Below, in pieces: positions 40,201-51,611 of a stretch of DNA of 64,000 nt. Numbering within the stretch: position 1 is the stretch's first letter; every line of letters starts with the position of its first letter. The notes below the pieces were generated by a model, which saw nothing but the letters and a program-made list of their open reading frames with translations, did no database searches and was not told the DNA's origin. The DNA comes from Aphelocoma coerulescens (Eukaryota; Chordata; Aves; Passeriformes; Corvidae), in assembly GCF_041296385.1 (NCBI RefSeq), contig NC_091033.1, forward strand, positions 15,582,501-15,646,500, written 5' to 3'. The translations under genes were made by a program, and so were the position numbers.

Positions 40201-43200
40201 AGATTAAGCTTGGGAGTGGGAGCAAGCAGTGAGTCAGAAGCTCTCAGGATGCTTGCCCAGCCCTGTGCCCCTCTTGCCCCACACACCACAGGGGAGATGC
40301 ACATTCCTGTAGCTGCAAACATCACCCACACTTGGGATTTCTCCACTGAGATTCCTTCAGGATTGGCATACCTGCTTTGTGATGTCAGGGAACAAAGAGC
40401 TGGGACTCCTGGAAACAATGAATTTCCAGCCAAGCTGGAAATATCAACTAATTTTCAAACCAAAATAATTTCCTTTATGTTTCTCTTTTTTTTTTTTTCC
40501 TTACAGCTTCTAGAAAATCAGTCTGAAAAGTTTTGCTAAGGTTCAGAGTGGTCCAGCTGCAGCCCTGACACAGACACAAAACATGTGCTAAACAGTTTAC
40601 GTCATAAACCCCAAACAGTGGGGCCCAGTCATGTGAGCTCCTACCAACACCCTATCCTTGGGAAAGCTTCCCCAGGAGCCAGCAGGATCAACGGTTTACC
40701 TTTACTAAGTTAAACATGAATCACTGTTGTCTGATTAGAGATTATCTTCCCAGTACTTTTCTGACTAAATCATGCTGTTTTGACACACTAGTTCAAGAGC
40801 TGTCACTTTAATTATAAGAATGAGTGGTGATGCAGAAAACCAGCAGTAGCAGCAACAACAACAAAAAAATTACAAATCCCCAACTGTTAAAACCAGAGCT
40901 TTAATGAGAACAGTGGAGAGGCTGGAGGAGCTTCTTGCTGTACATACATGCAGGACAGGATGAGCATCCAGAGCATCTTGCTGAGGGACCCTGAGCCCTT
41001 CACAGAAATGGAGAAGTTTACACTCCCCCTTTGACAGCTAAGAAGATGAAAGAGAAGAGCTGCAGTCTTGGGGGTTTGTAAGAGGCCAGGAGCTGAACAC
41101 AGCAGCAGGGTCCCAGCCTTGCCACCCCACTGCAGCTGGCACCACTTGTGAGACATCAAAGTGCTGAGCCTGATATCAAATTATTGACATTTTCAGATAA
41201 GGCCAGGTAGCAACACTGAACATTTGATACTCAAACCTTTTGGGGAATGAGCTGTTCTTTTCAGAAGAAATGGCTTCTTACTAGAAATAAACTTTCAACC
41301 TGTTTATCCTTCAAATTTCCTTCAAGTTGTTCACATTTTTATCTAAGAAAGTCTTTGCAGACACCAAAACTGCCCAGTTTGTGTAACATCTTCCAAGTCA
41401 ACCCAAGACTGTGCATTCATGTTCAGAAAAAAAAACAAAAAAACAAACAGAACAAAAAAGCTTTGGTTTTGAGACTTGCATTTAGCAGGAAACAAAAGAC
41501 ATTCATTGTCACCAACCTTCCTCACTTAGAAAAATCTCCTCCATGACTTCAATCCTGCTTCCTAAAGAAAAAGGTGAGAAAAGAAGTGCTCTGTTTCCCG
41601 CAGCAAAGCTCTGGGTTTCCCAGCTCTCCTCTCAGCAGCCCCTACAACCCACCACTTGTTTTCCCATCACACGATTCCTGTGACTCCAGGCACAGCCCCC
41701 AACCAGAGCAGTGACCCCAGTCCTCTCCAGTTAAACCTGTTACCTACATGAATGAGCTGAGGAAAACCAACAGGAGCCCTCCCAGCAACGAGTTTGTGAC
41801 TCCAGAGCTCAGGGACAGGGGTTTGAATTCCTCTTTGGAATAAATTCCAAGACAATATACAATCCAGAGCTCATATTCTCCAATCCTATTTACTGAAACA
41901 GTCAGAACTTGCATTTCCCATGGCACCCTGGGCATATTATTATACTATGCAATTTCCTTCTGCAAAAAGCCAATTAACTGCACATGTCTGCACCCATTCT
42001 GCCAACTATATCATTTTATAATTTCAGAACAGCAGCGGAAACTGTCAGGGAATTATCAGCAAGAACTGTTCTGCAGTAATTAATAGATGCAAAAATTAAG
42101 AAAACGAGCAAACTAGGCACACAAATTAACAGTCAATTATAACACAGTAATCTACAGGGCTAGGATCTTGGGTAAAACAAATTTCTACATTTAGATTTAC
42201 CATCTCCCTGCTATGACAGAAGCCAAAGAGCAGACTGAACATGAGCTGATTGGAAAACTGGTTTTGATTTCCCTCTGTATGTGCTCCAAGACAGAGATCT
42301 GAGAGCAAGCACGTCTGATTGTAGTTTGGGATCTTAAATCATTTCTGATGCCCCTTCCCTCTCTCCTTTGATCAACAGGTGATGGAGTCATGCTGACGAA
42401 AACCTTCCATAGTTGAAGTTTCTCTTTATCCTGGGAGCCCTTTGTTGATCTGGCCATTTACACCCTTCCAGACACTTGTGAGTCCAGGATGGACACTACT
42501 GGCCCCACCCCGTAGCCATCTGGGCCCCCCGGAAATCACTGCCTTCCACTGGGTTCCTGCCTGCACAATGCTGGTTGCTCAAAGCATGGACAGCACTCAA
42601 ACCTTCAACCTCACCCAACTTGCCGCAGAACCTCTGAAAAGTTCACTCCCACCCTGTTTTGTGGAAAGCCTCTGGTCCAAGCAATTGAGATTCTCCTGAG
42701 AATGGTGGGGTTGAGTGTAAGGTGGAACATGAAGCACAATACAGATTAATATTAAAGAAGAAATTCTCCACTCTACAAAATTGCAACTAATAAGAACTTT
42801 GAACATCCACTTGTCACACCAATTCTACATAAGATTTTCCCCCAATTTCAAGTACAGGGTTGCTTCTCCTAATCATCACAAGCTCTGCAAGACCCTACTG
42901 AAGTGGTAGGGTTTTAAATCAAGCCCTGCATACAGCAATTGAGAAGATAACCCAAGATACAGATGAAGGAGGGAGCCCTTCCCGTGCATTGTCTTGCAGT
43001 TCAGCCCAAGGCTGTGCATTTGTGGAGAGGGTTAAAGGATTTGACTGATTTTAAAGAAACCTCAACCTGCCATGCACTATTCCATGAAAGTGAGGTTACT
43101 TTCCAGACTGAAGATAGATAAAACTGCTTTTGCACATCCATGAGCTGGAAATAAAACTGCATATTTATGCTACATCTACTTACTTCTTAGTAAAGGTGCA

Positions 43201-44716
43201 CAGGACTGAATAAATCAACTGCAGGCACACAGGATCAATAATAAACTGGATGACCACAATCCTGGAAAATGCATTTGCTTAATTACATGGCTTCTACATT
43301 TCCCAATAAACTACACTTCGGTCACTAAACTACACTTCGGCCATTTTTACTGAAATGCTTTACCATAAAACAAACATATTTACAAATACATTTGCACAAG
43401 GAATTAAGAGCAGCCCTAAGGAGAAGGACTTGGAAGGGCTGGTGGACAAGACGCTCAACATGCCCTTCTGGCAGCCCAGAAACCCTCCTGGGTTCATCCC
43501 CCCAGCATGGGCAGCAGGTGAGGGGAGGATCCTTTCTCACCTGTACTCCTCTTGCAGTATCAGAACCATCATCAAGGAACTAATGTTATAACTGAAAAGA
43601 ACTTATAAACTTCACCAAAAAAAAAAAAGGCAGAAAAAAAGAGAGTTAGTGATCTTAATATTTAAAGACTCAAAATTAAGAAAAAAGGAAAAAAACGTTT
43701 AGAAAGCTAGAGATTATAGAATAGTCTCAGTTATGGAGAAGTATTGCTAACTCCTACCATTCCAGGAGAACATGCTCAACTCGCAAAAGGAACCGTTTGT
43801 TCTTAGAGCAACACAGCTATTTAAGAAAATTACATTTTTGTTGTTCTTTTTCTTTACCTTTGGCTCCATTTCTGGGCATATTTTACCTCTTGTTTCTAAA
43901 TGCACAAGGGCTCTTTCCTTATGGAAGGAAGTAGATTCTCATATATTCAGATGAATGCAATCCCACATACCAGGACACTCAGGGAGCTCATAGGCCTATG
44001 AAGAGAACATGTAAAAAATGGTCTTTTAACACCTTCTGTTTCAAATGCAGAAGAAAACTGCTTAACCCCAGGCTGGACATTACAGGGTTAGGGTGAGGAG
44101 AAGCACAATTCCCCCAGGGCCTCTCTTTTTCCCCATCCCATGTCAATGAAAGATTTCTCTACAAAAGAAAATCACAGGGGCTCTTCAGCAGGTTGTAAAA
44201 GAACCTGGATTTTTTGCTTGACTTTTCATCATTAAAAATTGAGATCCTCAGCTGGAGAGCAGGGGGAAGTGTAGGACCATCAGTTGAGCTTAATTTTGCT
44301 CTGACATAAATCCGACTCACTGGTGCTTTGGCTTTATTTGCTCTTCCTTTCATGTGGAGCCAGTCAGGTGTGTGGAAGGTGGAGCTGCCTGTGCACAACT
44401 GGCAGCGCCGCATTATCAGAGCCCAGCGGGATGATCTATGGAAGATGAGGACTGAGCTCCTGGCTTTGCTTATTTGCTTGTGGGAGATGTTCTCCTGTTG
44501 ATAACCAGTGGTGAAAGGTTTTTAGCGTTGTCATGGGAACGGCTGTCATCTTCGGAGAACAGCCTCTCCTCCATGCGAGGCTGCCTTGCTTGTTTACACT
44601 ACAGAGCCATTTTTCAGGAGTATTTTGCCTTGGATTTCCAATAGTTTCACTTTTCCCAAAACCCAGGTAGTAGAAATTACAGAGATCATAATGATGAATG
44701 GCGATACAACTCCTAA
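37106..44716 (+). CDS. Unrecognised five-exon gene (157-residue protein), joined by eye
   Basis: Five exons join into one open frame: 37106-37221, 37854-37924, 39540-39672, 43414-43517, 44667-44716. Every intron is GT-AG. The four junctions (phases 2, 1, 2, 1) each restore a sense codon (S, A, S, G), and the 474 nt make 157 codons plus TAA. I do not recognise the protein. It is hydrophilic with no signal peptide or membrane segment. The middle has a helix-like charged stretch (SAEIKDIIHSVERILSQKQE), then a proline/tryptophan-rich stretch (MPFWQPRNPPGFIPPAW) and a charged C-terminus (SRNYRDHNDEWRYNS). It lies between KCNB1 and the SBSPON-like gene and converges on the latter. From memory, its WRREVLET stretch resembles the human C8orf89 product, whose gene neighbours SBSPON; I could not check this. 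The start ATG sits directly after an acceptor, so upstream exons are possible. No AATAAA is seen soon after the stop; ATTAAA occurs at 45425-45430. Confidence 0.6.
37854..37924 (+). CDS. Unnamed gene, coding exon 2
   Basis: A strong pyrimidine tract (TTTCCATCTCCTTCAG) ends at 37853 and the donor CCAG|GTACCA follows 37924. The 71-nt exon encodes TLQAAEWRREVLETTETQVN and a few more residues. It takes two bases from exon 1 and leaves one base for exon 3. Confidence 0.6.
39540..39672 (+). CDS. Unnamed gene, coding exon 3
   Basis: The acceptor is CTCCTCTTTTTCAG and the donor CAAAG|GTCAGT. The 133-nt exon has the most coding-like composition of the set: a charged, helix-prone segment followed by a cysteine pair (CPLDQC). 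Entry phase 1 and exit phase 2 match its neighbours. Confidence 0.65.
43308..43343. repeat. Short tandem duplication (17 bp, period 19)
   Basis: AAACTACACTTCGG plus three bases (TCA, then CCA) occurs twice, at 43308-43324 and 43327-43343, in the intron before exon 4 of the unnamed gene. It is probably a replication-slippage duplication. Confidence 0.7.
43414..43517 (+). CDS. Unnamed gene, coding exon 4
   Basis: The acceptor is weak (AATTAAGAGCAG) but the donor is strong (GCAG|GTGAGG). The 104-nt exon encodes KEKDLEGLVDKTLNMPFWQP and a proline-rich end (PPGFIPPAWAA). Its base composition is clearly more GC-rich than the flanking AT-rich intron. It completes the serine codon split with exon 3. 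Confidence 0.65.
44667..44716 (+). CDS. Unnamed gene, terminal coding exon 5
   Basis: The acceptor is TTTCCCAAAACCCAG ending at 44666. The exon completes a glycine codon and adds SRNYRDHNDEWRYNS, then TAA at 44714-44716. The segment is short, so it is the least certain link, but the phase is right and the residues are compatible with a protein end. Confidence 0.5.
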
Positions 44717-46079
44717 AGGGAAACAGGCAGGACCCAGTGTGTGTCAAAACCATGAGCTAATTTTGACTTGTAGGGAAAGTGATCTGACAACTTCATTACC
44801 TTCTTCTACTCAAAAGGCTCACTCTTGCTCTCTCTCACACACATGCTTCCCCCAAGAATTTACCAACAGGATTTGTTTGTACAGTCTCACATGGTGTGGA
44901 GGTGAAGCCAGCACACTGTACAACCCTTTTTAGGATGTGCTGATGCAGAGACATTTGCAATGTCTTGTGTCATCAAGTGACAGCCTGTGCAGAAACACAG
45001 CTGCTATGAGGGTCCCTCGGGGGCTAAATCTTTTATACTGCTGCATCTCCAGGTTACAGAGACAGAAGGAAAGGCCTGGCAGTCCTACCATGCCACCACC
45101 AGTAGCTCTTGTTAAGACCTAATGTTATCAGCTCTCAGGGATGAGGCAGCAGCAAGAAAAAACCCTTGTGGAAGACTTTAGTTTTTTAAAAACTACTACA
45201 AAAAAACTGCACCCTTTATAGCTTCAGTACTCAATTCTGAAAGAATGTGGTAAAAGCAGGGTTTCCCATGATCAACAGTTTGGGTAGATTTTGAAAATGA
45301 AAAACTCTTCCAGTATCTGGCTCCATTCTGCTCCTGAAATGACCACCTGCCTCTAGGATCCGGTGGCTCAATAAGGGTCTTCTGCAGGACAAAGAAAACC
45401 TTCCAGTGACAAAATGCTACTCTGATTAAAGACCACCAAGAAATGAAACTGGCTTTCAGCTTGACAGAGATCCTCACTGCAAAAACCAAAATTACATGCT
45501 CCAGTGATTTATTCCCAACCCATCTCTGGGGATCACACCCCTTCACTCACACACCAGCAAGTGTTCTTGAGCAGGCCACAAGTTACTGACAGGTTATGTT
45601 ACACAATGAAGTAACATAACAGTGAAGACCTTTTGTTTTTTTCCTTAAAATCTTCCTACTCTGGGATGCTATCAACCCCTGTGAGTCTTTAATTCACAGA
45701 CAGCTTGTAACACACCATGAGAAGCAGACCCTTGCTCTCAAATCCCTACTGCACTGGCCAAAGGCATCAGGCGCTTCCAGAGCTCTCATGGCCCACCACA
45801 CATCTCAGCATTTGCAGCACAAACCCACAGTGCCCCTTGATGTCTCCATGCAAGACCTTCAGCATGGTTATTAGAGGAGTTTGTGATCCGATTCCAGACT
45901 AGAGTTGGAGCTGAGCATTAACACTCTCTGCTGGAGCCAGCCCCGGCCACTCACCTGGGCATGACAAATGCAATGACCTTGATCTCACCCTGCAGCAAGT
46001 TCCTGTCTGGAACAAATTAAACAGGTTAAGAAGCTAAAGAGATGGCACCACACAGATTAATCAAACAGACAGACATTGG
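44717..46079. other. Convergent intergenic region
   Basis: This is the tail-to-tail gap between the unnamed + strand gene and the SBSPON-like - strand gene. It holds a perfect 10-bp inverted repeat with an 8-nt loop at 45593-45620 (listed separately) and an ATTAAA at 45425 that could serve the + strand gene. I see no coding exon. Confidence 0.5.
45593..45620. repeat. Perfect 10-bp inverted repeat, 8-nt loop
   Basis: GTTATGTTAC (45593-45602) and GTAACATAAC (45611-45620) flank ACAATGAA. The hairpin lies in the convergent gap between two genes. No known element is recognised. Confidence 0.6.
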
Positions 46080-46877
46080 GAGAAGGTCTCCAGTCTCCTT
46101 TATTTTCATTTATAGAAATGTATAAATACTAATCAGCAGAATATAAGGAAAATATTTCAAGTATTTCCCAGTCAAAAACACAAGGCAATAGTCAGCCCTC
46201 CTGGCACAGCTGAGCTGACTTCCTATTTAGAGCCCAAGGACTGTACTGCATTTTGGACCAACTCAGGGATGTTCCTTGAACCTGAATTCCAAGGGCCAGT
46301 TTGTCCCTGGTACCTCCTATCCTCAGATTTGACAAGCACATTTCCAAGTTCTGTCATTACCTCAGCAGCACAAGATCAACCCTCTGTAAGACTGAGGGTC
46401 AAATGAAATTATGAGACCAGGGAGGGTGAAAATAGAAGGAACAGATACACAAGCATGAGCAGGAAGTATCCACAAAGTGCTGTTGCCACAAAAAGAAGGC
46501 ACTTGAGTTAATTTACTCTGCATTGTTGATTCCTCATTGAGACTTTAGAAAAAGAATTAAACTTGAGTTCTTATGGCCTTTTTTGTCTGATTTGTTATTT
46601 GGTAAATTCTCACTCCTTTCAAAAAAGGGGGAATTTGCAAGAAGTCATCAAGGTCAGACAAGATTCTCTCAGGGGAAAAAAGAGATCAGCACTTCCCAGC
46701 CAGCCTGATTGCTTTGGAAATTGAGGAGCACACACAGACAGAGAGGATTCCAGGTGCCCCTGTACAGCCTGCAACCTCTGAAAAGGCAGTGAAAGCAAAG
46801 CCTCCAACACGGAGAAGTCATTGCTTTGGCTCCTGCTGCTGCCGCACACTGGGGCTTGCTGGGACTGCCAGGAGAAG
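46080..46877 (-). other. SBSPON-like 3'UTR with poly(A) signal (inferred)
   Basis: About 0.8 kb follows the TGA of the SBSPON-like gene on the - strand, up to AATAAA at 46104-46099, the first canonical hexamer downstream. No further coding exon is seen. The 3' end is inferred from the hexamer alone. Confidence 0.5.
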
Positions 46878-46995
46878 TCAGATGAACAAGAAGCTGTGAA
46901 CAGAAGGACAGGAACAAGTGTCCAGCTGGCGAATTCTCCTCCAGGTTCCCTTGCATCGATGGTTCCCCACTGCCTGCCAGTGCAACAGCTGATTC
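46878..46995 (-). CDS. SBSPON-like exon 5 (C-terminus)
   Basis: Acceptor GACTGTGTTTCAG. The exon encodes HWQAVGNHRCKGTWRRIR, then SCPSVHSFLFI and TGA at 46880-46878. The human protein ends SCPAVHSFIFI, so this terminus is strongly conserved. The exon lies 2.2 kb from exon 4. Confidence 0.93.
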
Positions 46996-49900
46996 CTGAA
47001 ACACAGTCATTACAGGGAGAAGGTGAGAGAAAATGAGCTGCACCTCCACTGCAGGGCAGTCACCAGGAGGTACAATAGCGCTTAAATCACCCAGTAAATC
47101 CCATTTAGTCTGAGAACATCCATTTTCACTCCATGGGCCCGGTTCTGCCTCTCTACCACAGTAAAGCAGCAGCAGCAGCCACAGTGAGGCCCACAGGTTG
47201 TACCAATGTGAAGTAAAACCTAACAGTGACAGGAACAGACATTTTTCTGTAGCACTGTGCCCCTTCCCAGATTTTACCATTCAGTGGTTTAAGGGAATTC
47301 CTCACATCGGTATCTCCCAGCCCTGACCGTTGGAGAAGCACAGCTACCACAACTGGATCAACTCTTGTCCTATGCAGAGAGCTGCCCACAGATAGCGCAA
47401 AGACTCCTAACTTCTGCTTGGTTTATAGTTCTGCAGAAACTGGAATTATTGCTCTGCTCCAGATAAGCCTGCTCTTGGCTTAATGAGGTGCCATGCTTGA
47501 GAGCTGGGATTCATGCATCACACATGGTTGGAAAAGGCTCGCTATATTTTCCTCTTGGCTTGGGGTCATTTCAAAATACCAGAATCTGCACAGGGAGGAT
47601 TAAGATAAAGCTGGCTGTGCACAGAGCAATTCCACACCCTCTAAAACTCTGGGTGGCAGCCTTACCTTTACTCCTTAAACATGTGAGCTCACAAGTAGCT
47701 GGCTTCCCTGCTGGCTCTCACAGGTCTATAACAACATGGACCCACCAGCTCATCTTACAGCAGGACTCTGGGAACAATTTCTAGGCTCTGCTCAGTTGGG
47801 ATGGACTTAAGATATCTGCTGAGATGTGGGCTGAGTCCTGATTTCAGGGAACCACTCACCCCAACTCCATTATTGCTGCCTCTCTCCAGTCTTCAGCCTG
47901 CCAGCATCTGAGGATCATTCCCACAGGATACAGTGCCCTTTTTTTTGGAGCTTCCATTCCACATACAGTGCTCTTCAGCAGATCAGGTGGATGACATTGT
48001 CCCCTCTTTTTGCAGCCCAATGAGGAAATGAATTCCTGAATATATCTTTTATTTCACTGGCTCCTGGCTGGCTCCAGAGTTTTATTAAAATAACATTACT
48101 TTAAGCTTTTATAATAATTTACATGTTGAATGCAGGTAAGAGCTACTCTTGACCACAGCAGTTAAGATTTTCTCCTTCCTTATCCAAAAGCTTACATAAC
48201 AAGCTGAGGAAGAAAGGAAATAACTCTATTGTGACTTCCTTTTCCTGAAAGACTGAGAAAAATCCTGCACACAAAGGCCATCACTGGCAGTCTTGGCAGT
48301 GCAACATTGTGTGCCTGAGGCTTGACAATCCCACTTTAGAATTTCTAGTTCAAACAAACATGCTTATTTCAACCTTTACATAAGTTTGAAACATATTCCT
48401 GCCCAACACTGATGGGCAATGATTTTCTCAGGCAGGGCTGCTAGTCAGTTTCAGAGGTGCCTTTAGTAAGCAAACAATGGGATTAGGAGGTACCAGGACT
48501 GGTGTACAGTACAGGTACAGTGCAGGACTGTGCCTCCAGCGACCACCACAGTTTGGGAGCCAGGACTTCTCTGTTGCTGGCTCTGCCCCAGATGTGTTTC
48601 CCAGCTTCAAGCCATCCTTCATCCCTGCCGGAGCTTACCTAACTTGTACAACCTGGGTGGTCCCCATCTATCACCCCAAAACTTCTTCAGTTCTCAAGGG
48701 TAAGGATACTGAATGTGCAGAGACTTAACAGTACCTCCATCTCACCTCAGATGCCAGCACATACCCCAAGTTCCTAAGCCAGCTACCACTCACCAGAAGT
48801 ACTCATAGAGGGTCACCCATAGAAACAAAATCCCCAGTGCTAAAAAATCAGAAATAGAATTGGCTTTATTTGACATCTGACAGGACTGTTAACCTTAGAA
48901 CTAAGGCTGGAGTGTCTTTACACTCCACAACTGTGCCACCCTAAAGTGAGTGAGATTTAGCAGACTAAGTGCAGGTATTCCCACATACACTCCTGCCTCT
49001 GCCCCTGGTTTATTACATGAGCTTCACCACATCATTTCAATTCTGCAAGAAACTCATGGTACGCAACAAGAAGCAGTTAGTATACATAGGGTGCTCCAGA
49101 GAGCTGCATGCAGTGCACTGCGACCCTGAAACAAGCGGAACAAGGGAGAAGAATGAAAAATTCAACACGGAAACAAGAGCTAAAACTCTTACTTTTGGCT
49201 GCCGGTGCCATCGCCATAGCAATGCTGACTCGGGGAGTGCAGAGCCGGGTGCTGACACTCCACGCAGACGGTGTGGCCCTCCCTGAGGTAATGCATCCAG
49301 CGAGTGTATGAGTGGTGGCTCTGCAGGCAGCCCAGCGTGATGGCCACGAGCTGGAACTCCACACAGTACCTGCCAACCGAACAATGGCGGGTCAGCTCAA
49401 AAACCAGGGGAGGCCCTGCACAGGGCTGCCAGAGCCACACTCACCTGCGACACCACAGATCACTAATTAAGAAAAACCAAACCAAACAATCCCCCCATCC
49501 AAGGTCATTAAAAGCAGAACATGTGGTGTATCTGCATTTTGACAAGGTTAAATAGGGAATAAAACTATTCTGCTGATGCTTTCAGCTAACATATAAAAAA
49601 TATCAGGTATGACTGGCATCTGTTTTTACCAGTAGGGACACAGACTGGTCAAGCATTTGACTAATCTAATTCCAAGTCTGGTACCCACTTGCTGAGCCAC
49701 ACTTCCTCTATCATCTCCTCTCAGTTACTTAGAATAGGTTTCATAGAGCAGGTTGTGACAGGAGCTAAGATTTGGTCTGTAAAGGTTTTCCTTGTGATGA
49801 TCTCCCCTCCTGCAACCAGAGTGACTCTGTGGGTGGCATATGGCTGAGTCCCTGAGCTGAGCCTCCAACTTACCCTGCCCTTTCACTGGCATCAGCTGCA

Positions 49901-51611
49901 GCTCTTTTCTTCCTCGCTTTTCCAAACCCTCCTGTAGTTATTAATGCCGGGACTGTGTATACCAAAGAGAAAGAGTACAGAGCATCAGTGGCAATGCTGC
50001 TCTAAGGCTCTTTATGTCTGCAAAACAGAAAAGATGAGCTTTTAATGTCATAGGGTTTTATCTTTAACAGGCAACAAAAACAATTCTAAGTTTGTATTTT
50101 CATATTATCCATCACTGTCAACCATTCCACTCAGAAGAGAATGGGTATAGCTGACAGATTTTTGCCTGAGCAGAGTAAGCCTACTTACAGGAACACGCAA
50201 AGACAGGTGGGGGAGGCAATATTCACTTAACGTCAGCTCTCAACAGGTTTGAAGAAGTCACTTGCAGGTGTAATCCAGACTGGACAGATTTTGACCCCAA
50301 AATACCAACCAAAATGACAAGCAACTCTTCTAAAAGAATCATAAAGGTGTTCCATGAAAACCTGATTTGAACAAACTAAACCCAGGCGTTTTCTCCAGAA
50401 ACCATCTGGAGGTCTCCCTTGCCTGCACTCTGCTCCAGTGCAGAGAAAGCATATCTCGGCCTTGAGAGGTATCGCACTTTTGTGACTTTTTGCAGATAAC
50501 TCATAAAATAAAAAAATACATATATAAAAATGAAAAAGTGTTCAACACCCACTTACAGAAGTTTTAAACAGACATAAATCTGCCAATCTTACCAAAATTT
50601 TCAGAGATTTACACTTGTATAAGTGAGAGCACAACAGACCTGTAACATCTCACTTTTGAGACAGAGTGGATCACAGTAAATGGCAGGCACCACTTCCAAC
50701 ACTGTCCTGGGAAAGATGTGTCTAAGCCCTTGTGTGAAGAGCTCAGTTCTCAATTAACCCAGGCAGGCCCATGGCAAACATCCCAGTGTCTAAAAACAAT
50801 TCTTCAGAGTAAAAATCAGCCCTGCTGACCCAAACCAGAGTCCTCCCCACAACTACCCAGACACTTTTCAATGGACTTACTCAGGGACTGTTGGCACTCT
50901 GTTCCTTGCCGAGTCCAGTACTCTACACAGCCAGCCCTCTCCTCCAGAGCAGGACATGCTTCTCCCCCGTTCCTGGGCTCCTGAATGATGTGCCTCATCC
51001 GGACACGATAGGTTGTCTTACAAGGCTCTGCACAGCCACTCCAGGCACTCCACTGAGATACGACACAGGGGATAACTGGAAGAAGAGCAACAAATGGGGA
51101 TGTGGAAGGTTAAAGGAATGATGCCAGTGGAATGCCTGCTCCAGGAATAACACTTTTTGACATAGCTCAGCACAACCTTCCTTATTTCAGACCTGTCCCA
51201 TAGTTCTCTTGGGCAGTTCTGAGTAGTTCTCCTCCAGGCCCCTTCACCGACCCCACAAGACGCACTGAGCCCGGTGGTGCCCGGACACACAGCCAGAGCC
51301 CGAGGCGAGCAGGGGGCTGGTCCGCTCGGGGGCAGCGGGGCCGGGAGCGGCCGCGGCCCCGGCCGCAGTCCCTCACCTGTGCAGGCCTGGGCGTAGTCGT
51401 GGCAGCAGTCGAGGGTGCGAGCGCACGCCTGGTCGCAGTAGCAGGGCCCGGTGGAGCCGTCGGGCCGCCGGCCGGTGCTCAGGCAGGCGGCGTCGCGGCC
51501 GGGACAGCACAGCCCGCGGGCGGCGCAGCCAGAGGCGCGGCGGGGCAGGGCCGGTGGTGGCAGTGGCAGCAGCAGCAGCAGCGCCGGGAACCAGCAGGGA
51601 CTGCCGGCCAT
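46878..51611 (-). CDS. SBSPON-like secreted protein (somatomedin-B and TSP type-1 domains), complete five-exon gene
   Basis: Exons (transcription order) are 51611-51377, 51075-50881, 49952-49874, 49369-49193 and 46995-46878; all splice sites are GT-AG and all phases match. The 804-nt frame encodes 267 residues, against 264 in human SBSPON. Order: signal peptide (leucine/proline core, about 1-28); somatomedin-B domain with the CCPGRD and CDQAC cysteine patterns (about 29-77); TSP1 domain with WSAWSGC and EERAGC (about 82-140); a short basic linker; and a C-terminal region with RWMHYLREG, HWQAVGN and the end SCPSVHSFLFI. Each block aligns with human SBSPON, which is a secreted matrix protein. 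In mammals SBSPON sits beside KCNB2, not KCNB1, so this is probably its ohnolog. The promoter is a CpG island. The gene looks intact: no stops or lost cysteines seen. The function is inferred from the family. Confidence 0.93.
49193..49369 (-). CDS. SBSPON-like exon 4 (C-terminal cysteine region)
   Basis: Acceptor CGGTTGGCAG, donor CAAAA|GTAAGA. The exon encodes YCVEF followed by TRWMHYLREGHTVCVECQ and the GDGTG stretch, all aligned with human SBSPON. Entry and exit phases match exons 3 and 5. Confidence 0.92.
49874..49952 (-). CDS. SBSPON-like exon 3 (basic linker)
   Basis: Acceptor TTTGGTATACACAG, donor GCAGG|GTAAGT. The 79-nt exon encodes PALITTGGFGKARKKRAA and a short end; human SBSPON has a PAFITT start at the same place. 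The KARKKR stretch might be a proprotein convertase site. Confidence 0.88.
50881..51075 (-). CDS. SBSPON-like exon 2 (TSP type-1 domain)
   Basis: Acceptor TTGCTCTTCTTCCAG, donor CTGA|GTAAGT. The exon encodes VIPCVVSQWSAWSGCAEPC and, further on, the EPRNGGEACP and LEERAGC stretches, which match human SBSPON closely. WSAW is a potential C-mannosylation site. Confidence 0.92.
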
